From Pseudomonas sp. BCA17 (lineage in GTDB: Bacteria; Pseudomonadota; Gammaproteobacteria; Pseudomonadales; Pseudomonadaceae): 64,000 nt of DNA. The notes under the pieces were generated by a model, which saw nothing but the letters and a program-made list of their open reading frames with translations, was not told the origin of the DNA and ran no database searches. The stretch's first letter is position 1. Each line of letters opens with the position of its first letter. The stretch covers positions 186,001 through 250,000 of the forward strand of contig NZ_SGWI01000003.1 in assembly GCF_004519405.1 (NCBI RefSeq), given 5' to 3'. Below are positions 51,293-60,847 of the stretch, in pieces. A program made the translations under genes and the position numbers.

Positions 51293-52582
51293 ATGTCCTC
51301 CGTGCCCGCAAGCAGTGCGCAACCTTCGCGCCCGCTGACCCGCAACGACTATAAAACCCTGTCGCTGTCTGCCTTGGGCGGGGCGCTGGAGTTCTACGAC
51401 TTCATCATTTTCGTGTTTTTCGCCACGGTGGTGGGGAAACTGTTCTTCCCTGTCGACATGCCTGAATGGCTGCGCATGATGCAGACTTTCGGCATCTTCG
51501 CCGCGGGCTACCTGGCACGTCCGCTGGGCGGCATCATCATGGCGCACTTCGGCGACTTGCTGGGCCGCAAGAAGATGTTCACCTTGAGTATCTTCATGAT
51601 GGCCGTGCCGACCCTGATCATGGGGCTGCTGCCGACCTACGCGCAGATAGGCCTGTGGGCGCCGCTTCTGTTACTGCTGATGCGCGTCATCCAGGGCGCG
51701 GCAATTGGTGGCGAAGTTCCGGGCGCCTGGGTGTTCGTCTCCGAGCACGTTCCGTCCCGGCATATCGGCTACGCCTGCGGTACCCTGACCAGCGGCCTCA
51801 CCGCCGGTATTCTGCTGGGCTCGCTGGTGGCCACGGCCATCAACACAATCTACAGCCCGGAGCAGGTCTCGGATTACGCCTGGCGTATCCCGTTCCTGCT
51901 TGGCGGTGTGTTCGGCCTGCTGTCGGTGTACCTGCGTCGTTGGCTGCATGAAACGCCGATCTTCGCCGAGATGCAGCAGCGCAAGACTCTGGCTGCCGAG
52001 TTGCCTTTACGTGCGGTACTGCGCGATCACCGTGGCGCCATCGTGCTGTCGATGCTGTTGACCTGGTTGCTGTCGGCGGGTGTCGTGGTGGTGATCCTGA
52101 TGACCCCGACCGTGCTGCAGACCATCTACCACTTCAGCCCGACCGTGGCCCTGCAAGCCAACAGCCTGGCCATCGTCACCTTGAGCCTGGGCTGCATTGC
52201 CTCCGGCGCGCTGGCCGACCGCTTCGGTGCCGGCCGTGTGCTGGTCAGCGGTTGCGCACTGTTGCTGGCGACTTCGTGGACGCTGTATCACAGCCTGCTT
52301 GCCCATCCCGACTGGCTGTTCCCGCTGTATGCCTTGACCGGTCTGTTTGTCGGCACCATCGGTGTAGTGCCTTACGTGATGGTGAAAGCCTTCCCGCCCG
52401 TGGTTCGTTTCAGTGGTCTGTCATTTTCCTACAACGTCGCCTACGCCGTGTTCGGTGGCCTGACCCCATTGGCGGTGTCGCTGCTGATGAAGGAAAGTCC
52501 AATGGGCCCGGCTTATTACGTTGCTGTTCTGTGCGTGATGGGAATGGCCGTAGGCGGGTATCTCTGGAGACGTGCACGCTGA
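51293..52582 (+). CDS. MFS metabolite:H+ symporter
   Basis: A 429-residue inner-membrane carrier of the metabolite:proton symporter (MHS) family. The first helix region is LSALGGALEFYDFIIFVFFATVVGKLF; the MFS motif A reads GDLLGRKKMFTLSIF (residues about 85-100); GGEVPGAWVFVSEHVP is the MHS motif in TM5. Twelve helices are expected. Substrate is unknown; relatives carry dicarboxylates, proline betaine or aromatic acids. It sits upstream of pstS, as PA5370 does in P. aeruginosa. ATG 51293 is chosen from the family N-terminus. Confidence 0.9.
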   Translation: MSSVPASSAQPSRPLTRNDYKTLSLSALGGALEFYDFIIFVFFATVVGKLFFPVDMPEWLRMMQTFGIFAAGYLARPLGGIIMAHFGDLLGRKKMFTLSIFMMAVPTLIMGLLPTYAQIGLWAPLLLLLMRVIQGAAIGGEVPGAWVFVSEHVPSRHIGYACGTLTSGLTAGILLGSLVATAINTIYSPEQVSDYAWRIPFLLGGVFGLLSVYLRRWLHETPIFAEMQQRKTLAAELPLRAVLRDHRGAIVLSMLLTWLLSAGVVVVILMTPTVLQTIYHFSPTVALQANSLAIVTLSLGCIASGALADRFGAGRVLVSGCALLLATSWTLYHSLLAHPDWLFPLYALTGLFVGTIGVVPYVMVKAFPPVVRFSGLSFSYNVAYAVFGGLTPLAVSLLMKESPMGPAYYVAVLCVMGMAVGGYLWRRAR

Positions 52583-52597
52583 TCGGCATTTGAAGAT

Positions 52598-52623
52598 CCT
52601 TCCTACGTAGTCGCGTAGGGAGG
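52598..52623 (+). terminator. Possible terminator after the MFS gene
   Basis: CCTTCCTACG / CGTAGGGAGG stem with one wobble pair and a six-base loop, 16 bases after the stop. No T-run follows. Confidence 0.4.
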
Positions 52624-52735
52624 GTCATAGATTACAGAGTGTTTCTGCAACCTCGCTTCATGCGCTTTTAATTCCTCGCAACTCCCGCATTCATTGAGCT
52701 TTATCCCTCCTGTCAGGTTTTCCATAAATGCTGGC

Positions 52736-52764
52736 CTTTCATCTAATTGTCATATTACAGACAT
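52736..52764 (+). promoter_or_regulatory. PHO box upstream of pstS
   Basis: Three 7-base half-sites at 11-base spacing: CTTTCAT (52736), TTGTCAT (52747) and CAGACAT (52758). The first two form a PhoB box close to the CTGTCAT-N4-CTGTCAT consensus, 78 bases before the pstS start. Confidence 0.85.
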
Positions 52765-52831
52765 AGAGTGTTCACACGGCCTACTGATACTTGGCCCCGA
52801 TCCAACTATCCCTATCTGCTAGGAGCAAGGC

Positions 52832-53821
52832 ATGAAACTGAAACGTTTGATGGCGGCAATGACTTTTGTCGCTGCTGGCGTTGCGACCGCCAACGCGGTG
52901 GCCGCTGGTGTTGATCCGGCAATTCCGGCGTACGTCAAGACCACTGGTGTGTCGGGCAACTTGTCCAGCGTCGGTTCCGATACCTTGGCTAACCTGATGA
53001 CCCTGTGGGCTGAGGGTTACAAAAAGGAATACCCGAACGTCAACATCCAGATTCAAGCCGCTGGCTCTGCTACCGCGCCACCTGCGCTGACTGAAGGCAC
53101 CTCCAACCTGGGCCCGATGAGCCGCAAGATGAAGGACACCGAACTGGCTGCCTTCGAGCAGAAGTACGGCTACAAACCAACCGCTATCCCGGTTGCCGTG
53201 GATGCCCTGGCCGTCTTCGTACACAAGGACAACCCGATCCAGCACCTGACCATGGAACAAGTCGACGCGATCTTCTCCTCGACTCGTCTGTGCGGCGCTA
53301 AAACCGACGTGAAAACCTGGGGCGACCTGGGCGTGACCGGCGATCTGGCCAACAAGCCAGTGCAACTGTTCGGTCGTAACTCGGTGTCCGGCACTTACGG
53401 TTACTTCAAAGAAGAAGCCCTGTGCAAAGGCGACTACAAGCCAAACGTGAACGAACAACCAGGTTCGGCTTCGGTCGTGCAGTCGATCAGCTCCTCGCTG
53501 AACGGCATCGGTTACTCGGGCATCGGCTACAAGACTGCAAGCGTGAAGACCGTTGCGCTGGCCAAGAAAGGCAGCACCGACTTCATCGAAGACAGTGAAG
53601 AAAACGCCCTGAACGGCAAATACCCGCTGTCGCGCTTCCTCTACGTCTACGTCAACAAAGCCCCGAACAAGCCTCTGGCTCCGCTGGAAGCTGAGTTCGT
53701 GAAGCTGGTGCTGTCCAAGCAAGGCCAGGAAGTTGTAGTGAAAGACGGCTACATCCCACTGCCAGCCAAAGTTGCCGCCAAGGCCCTGGCTGACCTGGGT
53801 CTGAAAGAAGGCGCCAAGTAA
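52832..53821 (+). CDS. pstS: Phosphate-binding periplasmic protein PstS
   Basis: A 329-residue high-affinity phosphate-binding protein with a signal peptide ([24 protein letters not shown]). It has the PstS phosphate-site segments [15 protein letters not shown] and [19 protein letters not shown], and the [13 protein letters not shown] loop. It is of the DING-like/long Pseudomonas type rather than E. coli-like (KPAA rich, ending KEGAK). AGGAG precedes the ATG. A PHO box lies upstream, and a terminator separates it from pstC, giving a higher binding-protein dose. Confidence 0.95.
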   Translation: MKLKRLMAAMTFVAAGVATANAVAAGVDPAIPAYVKTTGVSGNLSSVGSDTLANLMTLWAEGYKKEYPNVNIQIQAAGSATAPPALTEGTSNLGPMSRKMKDTELAAFEQKYGYKPTAIPVAVDALAVFVHKDNPIQHLTMEQVDAIFSSTRLCGAKTDVKTWGDLGVTGDLANKPVQLFGRNSVSGTYGYFKEEALCKGDYKPNVNEQPGSASVVQSISSSLNGIGYSGIGYKTASVKTVALAKKGSTDFIEDSEENALNGKYPLSRFLYVYVNKAPNKPLAPLEAEFVKLVLSKQGQEVVVKDGYIPLPAKVAAKALADLGLKEGAK

Positions 53822-53871
53822 GCCTTCGGTAAAGCTGCCTTGAACCGGGCTCGCTCCACGGTTCAAGGCCC

Positions 53872-53912
53872 AGGCGAGGTCTGTAAGACCTGGACCTCGC
53901 CTCCCAATTTTT
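53872..53912 (+). terminator. Intrinsic terminator between pstS and pstC
   Basis: AGGCGAGGTC / GACCTCGCCT stem enclosing an inner CCAGGTC-like stem, followed by five T. An additional stem TTGAACC / GGTTCAA lies just upstream (53840-53866). Confidence 0.88.
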
Positions 53913-53959
53913 AATCCGCTGCAAGCCCTGCTACGCGGCGGATTTCTTGCGTCACTGCA

Positions 53960-53977
53960 TTGTCATCTTTCTGTCAT
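53960..53977 (+). promoter_or_regulatory. Second PHO box, upstream of pstC
   Basis: TTGTCAT (53960) and CTGTCAT (53971) are spaced 11 bases apart, a good PhoB box 23 bases before the pstC start. Together with the pstS terminator it argues that pstCAB-phoU has its own PhoB-driven promoter. Confidence 0.85.
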
Positions 53978-53999
53978 ACAGGATCGCTAGGGTGTGCGC

Positions 54000-56285
54000 A
54001 TGAATGATCTGGCCAATTCCACCATGACGACGACTTCCCCCCCCAAGCGCATTGATTTCAATACGCCTGAGCTGCAACGCAAGCGCCGCATTCGCGCGCT
54101 CAAAGATCGCCTGACCCGTTGGTACGTACTGGTCGGCGGTCTCGCCGTCCTCGGCGCCATTACCCTGATTTTCTTCTTCCTGGCCTACGTTGTTGCGCCG
54201 CTGTTCCAAGGTGCTTCGCTGACCAAGGAAGCCGCGTTGACGCCTGCATGGATGCAGGACGCCGGCAAGCCGCTGATGTTCGCCATCGAAGAACAGAACC
54301 AAGTCGCCATGCGGGTCTCCGACAAGGGCCAGGCGCTGTTCTTCGATGTACAGACCGGCGCCGAGCTCAAGCGTGTCGACCTGCCGCTGCCGGCCGGCAG
54401 CCAAGTGGTGTCTATCGGTCGAGACCAGCCAGGCAACCCGTTGGTGATCCTCGGTTTGTCCAATGGCCAGGCCCTGGTATTCCGCCACACCTATAAGGTG
54501 TCTTACCCGGACGGCAAGAAAACCATCAACCCGGCTGTGGAATACCCTTACGGTGAAACGCCGATTGTCCTCGACGATCAAGGTCGCCCACTGGAGCACG
54601 TCGCGCTCAACGCTACCGACTCTACGCTGGTGGTTGCCGGTTCCGCGGGTTCCTTCTTGAACGTGCTGAGCCTGAGCCGCGAAGAAAACATGATGACCGG
54701 CGAAGTGACCAGCGAGCAGAAGCGCATCGAGCTGCCGCAAATGACTGAGCCGGTGAAGGCGATCTTCATCGACCCGCGTCAGCAGTGGCTGTATGTGGTC
54801 AACGGTCGCGCCCTGGCCGATGTGTTCAGCCTGCGCGACAAGAGCCTCAACGGGCGCTACAAGCTGCTTGAAGACGGCACCGCCGAAATCACTGCCAGTA
54901 CGCAGTTGGTGGGTGGCATCTCGCTGATCGTCGGTGACTCCAAGGGTGGCCTGGCCCAGTGGTTCATGGCCCGCGACCCGGATGGCGAACAGCGCCTGAA
55001 ACAGATCCGCACCTTCCAGATGGGCACCGCGCCGATCGTGGAAATCACTGCTGAAGAGCGCCGCAAAGGCTTCACCGCCCTCGACGCCTCCGGCAAGTTC
55101 GGCGTGTTCCACAGTACTGCCCACCGCACCCTGCTGGTGGACCCGGTGGTTGATGGCCAAGGCTTGTTCGGCCTGTCGCCGCGCGCCAACCATGTGATCG
55201 TCGAAGCCGGCGGCAAACTGCAACCGCTGTTGCTGGACAACCCGCACCCGGAAGTGTCGTGGAGCGCGTTGTGGAGCAAGGTCTGGTACGAAAACTACGA
55301 CGAGCCTAAATACGTCTGGCAATCGACCGCTGCCAACACCGATTTCGAACCCAAGATGAGCCTGGCGCCGCTGACTTTCGGTACGCTGAAAGCGGCGTTC
55401 TACGCCATGTTGCTGGCCGCACCGCTGGCTGTGGCCGCTGCGATCTACACTGCCTACTTCATGGCGCCGAGCCTGCGCCGCAAGGTCAAGCCGGTGATCG
55501 AGTTGATGGAGGCTATGCCGACGGTGATCCTCGGCTTCTTCGCCGGCCTGTTCCTGGCACCCTATGTTGAAGGGCATCTGCCGGGTATTTTCAGCCTGCT
55601 GATGCTGTTGCCGATTGGCATCTTGGTCGCCGGTTTCATCTTCAGCCGCTTGCCTGAATCGCTGCGCCTGCGGGTGCCGGATGGCTGGGAAAGCGCGATC
55701 CTGATCCCGGTGATCCTGTTCGTGGGCTGGCTCTCGTTGTACATGAGCCCCTACCTGGAGACCTGGTTCTTCGGCGGCGACATGCGCATGTGGATCTCCC
55801 ACGACCTGGGCATCACCTACGACCAGCGTAATGCTCTGGTCGTCGGCCTGGCCATGGGCTTTGCCGTGATCCCGAACATCTACTCCATCGCCGAAGACGC
55901 GGTGTTCAGCGTGCCGCGTGGCCTGACCCTGGGTTCGCTGGCCCTGGGCGCCACGCCATGGCAGACCATGACTCGCGTGGTCATCCTGACCGCCAGCCCG
56001 GGTATCTTCTCGGCGCTGATGATCGGCATGGGCCGTGCCGTAGGCGAGACCATGATCGTGCTGATGGCCACCGGTAATACCCCGGTGATGGAAATGAACC
56101 TGTTCGAAGGTCTGCGCACCCTGGCAGCCAACGTCGCAGTGGAAATGCCGGAGTCTGAAGTGGGCGGCAGTCATTACCGCGTGCTGTTCCTCTCGGCGCT
56201 GGTACTGCTGCTGTTCACCTTCATCATGAACACCCTCGCCGAGTTGATCCGTCAGCGTCTGCGCAAGAAATACTCGTCGCTTTAA
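54000..56285 (+). CDS. pstC: Phosphate ABC transporter permease PstC
   Basis: A 761-residue inner-membrane permease, longer than E. coli PstC (319 residues). After one N-terminal helix (WYVLVGGLAVLGAITLIFFFLAYVVAPLF, residues 38-66) comes a roughly 380-residue periplasmic beta-rich region, then the permease core from about residue 460 (AAFYAMLLAAPLAVAAAIYTAYF). The permease EAA-loop-like segment LGATPWQTMTRVVILTASPGIFSALMIGMGRAVGETMIVLMATGN is near 640-685. Pseudomonas PstC proteins carry this large insertion. An upstream GTG at 53994 is in frame; I chose ATG 54000. Confidence 0.93.
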   Translation: MNDLANSTMTTTSPPKRIDFNTPELQRKRRIRALKDRLTRWYVLVGGLAVLGAITLIFFFLAYVVAPLFQGASLTKEAALTPAWMQDAGKPLMFAIEEQNQVAMRVSDKGQALFFDVQTGAELKRVDLPLPAGSQVVSIGRDQPGNPLVILGLSNGQALVFRHTYKVSYPDGKKTINPAVEYPYGETPIVLDDQGRPLEHVALNATDSTLVVAGSAGSFLNVLSLSREENMMTGEVTSEQKRIELPQMTEPVKAIFIDPRQQWLYVVNGRALADVFSLRDKSLNGRYKLLEDGTAEITASTQLVGGISLIVGDSKGGLAQWFMARDPDGEQRLKQIRTFQMGTAPIVEITAEERRKGFTALDASGKFGVFHSTAHRTLLVDPVVDGQGLFGLSPRANHVIVEAGGKLQPLLLDNPHPEVSWSALWSKVWYENYDEPKYVWQSTAANTDFEPKMSLAPLTFGTLKAAFYAMLLAAPLAVAAAIYTAYFMAPSLRRKVKPVIELMEAMPTVILGFFAGLFLAPYVEGHLPGIFSLLMLLPIGILVAGFIFSRLPESLRLRVPDGWESAILIPVILFVGWLSLYMSPYLETWFFGGDMRMWISHDLGITYDQRNALVVGLAMGFAVIPNIYSIAEDAVFSVPRGLTLGSLALGATPWQTMTRVVILTASPGIFSALMIGMGRAVGETMIVLMATGNTPVMEMNLFEGLRTLAANVAVEMPESEVGGSHYRVLFLSALVLLLFTFIMNTLAELIRQRLRKKYSSL

Positions 56286-56300
56286 GAAAGGTAGAAGTCT

Positions 56301-57971
56301 GTGAAACAGAACTCCCTGAATGGATGGTTCAAGAGCGGCGCCCCCGGCGTCTGGATCAGCGGTGGCGCGGTGTCCATCGCGGTCATCATGACTATTGGCT
56401 TGCTGGCCGTGATTGCGGTGCGCGGCCTGGGCCACTTCTGGCCGGCGGACCTGATCCAGGCCAACTACAGCGTGCCCGGCCAGGAAAACCATATCGTCGT
56501 CGGCGAAGTGGTGCAGAAGGAAGAAGTGCCCCGCGAGCGTCTGAAAAGCGCCGGCTTGCCGGTGCCCGACCAGGGCCCGGAATTCATGACCCGCGAGCTG
56601 ATCAAGGTCGGCAACCGTGACCTGAACGGCAACGATTTCACCTGGATCGTCGGCGATTGGTTGAAGGACCAGACCAAACCGGTCGACCTGATGGCCATCG
56701 AGCGTCGTGAATGGGGCAACTTCTATGGCACTCTGGTCAACGTCAAGGAGGATGGCAAAGTTGTTGCCGAAGGCGAGGCGGCGTGGCCTGAGTTGCAAGC
56801 CCGTGTCGAGCGCGTCAACAAGCTGGCTGCCCAGCTCAAGACGCTGGAGAAGTCTGATATCGGCGCGATCAACGCAGGCCTGGAGCGCATCCGCCTGCAC
56901 GGCCGCAAGCTGGAGCTGGAAGGCAAGCTCGACGCCACGGCCCAGGCTGATATGGAGTCTGGTCGTGCCGAGCTGAACAATCGCTATAAAGAAGTCGAAG
57001 CACGCCTGGCCGACCTGCACACCCAGTTCAACCGCGACAGCCTGACCGCTCGCGACGCCAACGGCAAGGAAGTCGAAATCGGCATTGGTAAAGTGGTACA
57101 TGCCTACCAGCCGAACGCCATGGGCACCCTGACCAAGATCGGCTTCTACTTCAGCAAGGTCTGGGAATTCCTCAGCGATGACCCACGGGAAGCCAACACC
57201 GAAGGCGGGATTTTCCCGGCGATCTTCGGCACCGTGATGATGACCCTGATCATGGCGATGATCGTGACGCCGTTCGGCGTGCTGGCGGCGGTGTACCTGC
57301 GTGAATACGCCAAGCAAAACGCTCTGACTCGCGTGATCCGCATCGCCGTGAACAACCTGGCGGGCGTACCGGCCATCGTTTACGGCGTGTTCGGCCTCGG
57401 TTTCTTCGTGTATGTATTGGGTGGCTCGGTCGACCGCTTGTTCTTCGCCGAAGCCCTTCCAGCTCCGACCTTCGGTACGCCAGGCCTGCTCTGGGCCTCG
57501 CTGACCCTGGCACTGCTGGCGGTGCCGGTGGTGATCGTGGCCACCGAAGAAGGCTTGGCGCGGATTCCCCGCACCGTGCGTGAAGGCTCGCTGGCGCTGG
57601 GCGCGACCAAGGCGGAAACGCTGTGGAAGATCGTGCTGCCGATGGCCAGCCCGGCAATGATGACCGGCATGATCCTCGCCGTGGCCCGTGCCGCTGGTGA
57701 AGTGGCGCCGCTGATGCTGGTCGGTGTGGTGAAACTGGCACCGTCGCTGCCGCTGGATGGCAACTACCCGTACCTTCACCTGGACCAGAAGATCATGCAC
57801 TTGGGCTTCCATATCTACGACGTCGGCTTCCAGAGCCCGAACGTCGAGGCCGCGCGGCCGCTGGTGTATGCCACTGCCTTGCTGCTGGTGCTGGTGATCG
57901 CCACGCTCAACCTGTCGGCGGTGTGGATTCGTAACCATCTGCGCGAAAAATACAAAGCGTTGGATAGCTAA
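56301..57971 (+). CDS. pstA: Phosphate ABC transporter permease PstA
   Basis: A 556-residue permease that starts at GTG 56301 with AAGGTAG upstream. The N-terminal about 290 residues form one helix plus a DUF3333-type periplasmic region with a coiled-coil-like stretch (WPELQARVERVNKLAAQLKTLEKSD, about 155-180). The permease core begins near 310 (FPAIFGTVMMTLIMAMIVTPFGVLAAVYLREYA). LALGATKAETLWKIVLPMASPAMMTGMILAVARAAGEVAPLMLVG is the ATPase-coupling loop. It follows pstC by 15 bases. Confidence 0.94.
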   Translation: MKQNSLNGWFKSGAPGVWISGGAVSIAVIMTIGLLAVIAVRGLGHFWPADLIQANYSVPGQENHIVVGEVVQKEEVPRERLKSAGLPVPDQGPEFMTRELIKVGNRDLNGNDFTWIVGDWLKDQTKPVDLMAIERREWGNFYGTLVNVKEDGKVVAEGEAAWPELQARVERVNKLAAQLKTLEKSDIGAINAGLERIRLHGRKLELEGKLDATAQADMESGRAELNNRYKEVEARLADLHTQFNRDSLTARDANGKEVEIGIGKVVHAYQPNAMGTLTKIGFYFSKVWEFLSDDPREANTEGGIFPAIFGTVMMTLIMAMIVTPFGVLAAVYLREYAKQNALTRVIRIAVNNLAGVPAIVYGVFGLGFFVYVLGGSVDRLFFAEALPAPTFGTPGLLWASLTLALLAVPVVIVATEEGLARIPRTVREGSLALGATKAETLWKIVLPMASPAMMTGMILAVARAAGEVAPLMLVGVVKLAPSLPLDGNYPYLHLDQKIMHLGFHIYDVGFQSPNVEAARPLVYATALLLVLVIATLNLSAVWIRNHLREKYKALDS

Positions 57972-57978
57972 AGCTGTT

Positions 57979-58048
57979 AGCCACGAGCGGCAAGCTACAA
58001 GCCGCTTTTGCCCAAATCTTGCAGCTTGCAGCTAGAAGCTGGCAGCTA
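57979..58048. repeat. Imperfect hairpin repeat between pstA and pstB
   Basis: AGCCACGAGCGGCAAGCTAC... (57979-58006) is nearly the reverse complement of CTTGCAGCTTGCAGCTAG... (58018-58048). Same family as the repeats at 14948 and 58903. Confidence 0.75.
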
Positions 58049-58064
58049 CGAACGGAGTGAGACC

Positions 58065-58898
58065 ATGCAACACGAAACCCACACCCACGGCATCAACATG
58101 TCGGCCCTGGGTCGCGACAAGCAGAGCCTGAGCCTGGCCCAGGAGACCGTAGCCATCGAAGTGCCGGGCCTGAGCCTGTACTACGGCGAGAAGCAGGCGC
58201 TGTTCGACGTCAGCATGAACATTCCCAAGCAACGCGTGACTGCCTTTATCGGCCCGTCCGGTTGCGGCAAGTCCACGCTGCTGCGTACGTTCAACCGCAT
58301 GAACGACCTGGTGGACGGCTGCCGTGTGGAGGGCGCCATCAACCTTTACGGCAGCAACATCTACCGCAAGGGCGAAGATGTGGCCGAGTTGCGCCGTCGC
58401 GTGGGCATGGTGTTCCAGAAGCCGAACCCGTTCCCCAAGACCATCTACGAAAACGTGGTCTACGGCCTGCGCATCCAGGGCATCAACAAAAAGCGCATCC
58501 TCGACGAAGCGGTTGAGTGGGCTTTGAAAGGCGCAGCCCTGTGGGACGAGGTCAAGGACCGCCTGCACGACTCGGCGCTCGGCCTGTCCGGCGGCCAGCA
58601 GCAGCGTCTGGTGATTGCCCGTACCATCGCCGTGGAGCCGGAAGTGTTGCTGCTCGACGAACCGTGCTCGGCTCTCGACCCGATCTCGACCTTGAAGGTC
58701 GAAGAGCTGATCTACGAGCTCAAGTCCAAGTTCACCATCGTCATCGTGACCCACAACATGCAGCAGGCGGCACGGGTTTCCGACTACACCGCGTTCATGT
58801 ACATGGGCAAGCTGGTGGAGTTCGGCGACACCGATACCCTGTTCACCAACCCGGCGAAGAAGCAGACCGAAGACTATATTACTGGCCGTTACGGCTAG
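58065..58898 (+). CDS. pstB: Phosphate ABC transporter ATPase PstB
   Basis: A 277-residue ABC ATPase. Walker A is [11 protein letters not shown] (about residue 64-74), the Q-loop [20 protein letters not shown], the signature [16 protein letters not shown], Walker [17 protein letters not shown], and the H-loop IVTHNMQQA. It powers PstCA-mediated phosphate uptake. The N-terminal about 28 residues ([16 protein letters not shown]) are a histidine-rich extension. GGAGTGAG precedes the ATG at 58065. Confidence 0.95.
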   Translation: MQHETHTHGINMSALGRDKQSLSLAQETVAIEVPGLSLYYGEKQALFDVSMNIPKQRVTAFIGPSGCGKSTLLRTFNRMNDLVDGCRVEGAINLYGSNIYRKGEDVAELRRRVGMVFQKPNPFPKTIYENVVYGLRIQGINKKRILDEAVEWALKGAALWDEVKDRLHDSALGLSGGQQQRLVIARTIAVEPEVLLLDEPCSALDPISTLKVEELIYELKSKFTIVIVTHNMQQAARVSDYTAFMYMGKLVEFGDTDTLFTNPAKKQTEDYITGRYG

Positions 58899-58902
58899 CC
58901 CT

Positions 58903-58993
58903 AGCCGCAAGCCGCAAGCTTCAAGCGGCAAGTCAAAGCAGTTTGATCAACGACACACATCAGCTTGCAGCTTGTAGCTTGCGGCTTACAGCT
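58903..58993. repeat. Imperfect hairpin repeat between pstB and phoU
   Basis: Arms AGCCGCAAGCCGCAAGCTTC... (58903-58932) and CTTGCAGCTTGTAGCTTGCG... (58963-58993) pair imperfectly around a 30-base loop. It is the third copy of the AAGC-rich family. Confidence 0.75.
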
Positions 58994-59009
58994 TTTGCGG
59001 AGCAAAACC

Positions 59010-59771
59010 ATGATTTCAAAGGAAGGCTTAACCCACCACATCTCTGCGCAGTTCAACGCCGAGCTTGAGGAAGTGCGCAGCCACCTGCTGGCGATGGGCG
59101 GGTTGGTGGAGAAACAAGTCAACGACGCCGTCACCGCGTTGATCGAGGCCGACTCGGGCCTGGCCCAGCAAGTGCGCGAGATCGATGAACAGATCAACCA
59201 GATGGAACGCAATATCGACGAAGAATGCCTGCGGATCCTGGCACGTCGCCAGCCGGCGGCGTCCGACCTGCGTTTGATCATCAGCATCTCCAAGTCGGTG
59301 ATTGACCTGGAACGCATCGGAGACGAATCCACCAAGATCGCCCGTCGCGCCATTCAGTTGTGTGAAGAGGGTGAAGCGCCACGCGGTTACGTGGAAGTGC
59401 GCCACATCGGCGACCAGGTGCGCAACATGGTGCGCGATGCACTCGACGCATTTGCGCGCTTCGATGCCGAGTTGGCGTTGTCGGTGGCGCAGTACGACAA
59501 GGTCATCGACCGTGAGTACAAGACGGCGCTGCGCGAGCTGGCGACCTACATGATGGAAGACCCTCGCTCTATCTCGCGGGTCTTGAACATCATTTGGGTG
59601 CTACGCTCCCTGGAGCGTATCGGCGACCACGCGCGCAATATCTCGGAACTGGTGATTTACCTGGTACGCGGCACCGACGTACGGCACATGGGCCTCAAAC
59701 GCATGAAAGCCGAAGTTGAAGGTACTGTTGATCAAATCCCTAATGTTCCAGGCGAAACTGACGATAAGTAA
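59010..59771 (+). CDS. phoU: Phosphate signalling regulator PhoU
   Basis: A 253-residue all-helical protein with two repeated three-helix PhoU domains. Visible metal-binding-type motifs are IDEQINQMERNIDEECLRIL and the sister SVAQYDKVIDREYKTALRELATYMMEDP. SDLRLIISISKSVIDLERIGDESTKIA and ISRVLNIIWVLRSLERIGDHARNISELVIYLVRGTDVRH are the conserved pair. It links PstB to PhoR and keeps the Pho regulon off in high phosphate. Last gene of the pst operon before a strong terminator. Confidence 0.95.
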   Translation: MISKEGLTHHISAQFNAELEEVRSHLLAMGGLVEKQVNDAVTALIEADSGLAQQVREIDEQINQMERNIDEECLRILARRQPAASDLRLIISISKSVIDLERIGDESTKIARRAIQLCEEGEAPRGYVEVRHIGDQVRNMVRDALDAFARFDAELALSVAQYDKVIDREYKTALRELATYMMEDPRSISRVLNIIWVLRSLERIGDHARNISELVIYLVRGTDVRHMGLKRMKAEVEGTVDQIPNVPGETDDK

Positions 59772-59788
59772 GGTTGCCCGAGAAATTA

Positions 59789-59816
59789 ACGCCCGGCCTT
59801 TGGTCGGGCGTTTTTG
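59789..59816 (+). terminator. Intrinsic terminator of the pst-phoU operon
   Basis: ACGCCCG / CGGGCGT stem followed by TTTTG, 17 bases past the phoU stop. Confidence 0.92.
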
Positions 59817-59938
59817 TTTGTGGCCTCGAATTTTTTGCACAGCTGGAGTAATAAAGTCCTTCTGTGACCCGCGAGTTTTGGCAAAATGCCACCAGTCAGG
59901 CGTTTTGCGTGCCGAAGTTTTTATAGGATGAAGGGTCG

Positions 59939-60847
59939 ATGAGTAAAGTCAGTGTATTGGTGGTGGACGACGCCTCGTTTATCCGCGACCTAGTGAAGAA
60001 GTGCCTGCGCAACTACTTCCCCGGGATCAAGATCGAAGACGCGGTAAACGGTAAAAAGGCGCAATCCATCCTGATGCGCGAGACCTTCGACCTGGTGCTG
60101 TGCGACTGGGAAATGCCCGAAATGTCCGGCCTTGAGCTGCTGACCTGGTGCCGTGAACAGGCCCACCTCAAGGCTATGCCGTTCGTGATGGTGACCAGCC
60201 GTGGCGACAAGGAAAACGTGGTTCAGGCGATCCAGGCGGGGGTTTCCGGCTACGTCAGCAAACCCTTCACCAACGAGCAACTGCTGAACAAGGTCAAGCA
60301 GGCTTTGCACAAGGTCGGCCGTCTCGACGCGTTGATCGCCAGCGCACCGACCAAAGTGAGCTCGGCGTTCGGCAACGACTCCCTGAGCGCCCTGACCGGC
60401 GGTAAACCTGAGGCCACGCGTGCCTCTCCCGTCGCCGCCGCCGTCGCCACCCCGAGCAAAGGCTTGCTCAACAACCCGCCTGTACAGGCGCCTGCAGCCG
60501 CGCCGACCGGTAGCCGCGGCCAGGGCCAACTACGACTGTCCAGTGGCAGCCAGCAGTGCGTGATCAAGGCGCTGAGCATCAAGGAAGCGCTGTTGGTGGT
60601 GCGTCGCGGCGAGATCCTGCCTCAGGTACTGGAAAGCGCGGTACTCGACCTTGAACAAGGCGAAAACGCCGAGGTCGCCCGCTTGAACGGCTACCTGCAC
60701 GCGATCGTCGCTTACGAGCCCAAGCCCGACAGTGACTGGCTGCAACTGACCTTTCGGTTTATCGACCAGGATGCGCAGAAGCTCGACTACATCTCGCGCC
60801 TGATCGCCCGGGGCACGGCGCAGAAGCACTTTGTGCCAGGTGCGTAG
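59939..60847 (+). CDS. Response regulator with a divergent PilZ-like C-terminal domain
   Basis: A 302-residue protein. The receiver domain (residues 1-125) begins SKVSVLVVDDASFIRDLVKKC; the phospho-acceptor Asp is in LVLCDWEMPEM, with the Thr/Ser in MVTSRGDKEN and the Lys in YVSKPFTNEQ. An Ala/Pro-rich linker (130-195) precedes a C-terminal domain (about 200-302) whose final RFIDQDAQKLDYISRLIARGTAQ resembles the end of PilZ. The RxxxR and D/NxSxxG c-di-GMP motifs are not seen. In position it corresponds to PA5364 beside phoU. Confidence 0.85.
   Translation: MSKVSVLVVDDASFIRDLVKKCLRNYFPGIKIEDAVNGKKAQSILMRETFDLVLCDWEMPEMSGLELLTWCREQAHLKAMPFVMVTSRGDKENVVQAIQAGVSGYVSKPFTNEQLLNKVKQALHKVGRLDALIASAPTKVSSAFGNDSLSALTGGKPEATRASPVAAAVATPSKGLLNNPPVQAPAAAPTGSRGQGQLRLSSGSQQCVIKALSIKEALLVVRRGEILPQVLESAVLDLEQGENAEVARLNGYLHAIVAYEPKPDSDWLQLTFRFIDQDAQKLDYISRLIARGTAQKHFVPGA

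Noticed and set aside
53952..57938. 1328-codon open frame on the reverse strand across pstC and pstA
   Set aside because: It is exactly antisense to two well-supported permease genes and is His/Gln/Arg-rich low-complexity sequence, as expected from the complementary frame of GC-rich coding DNA.
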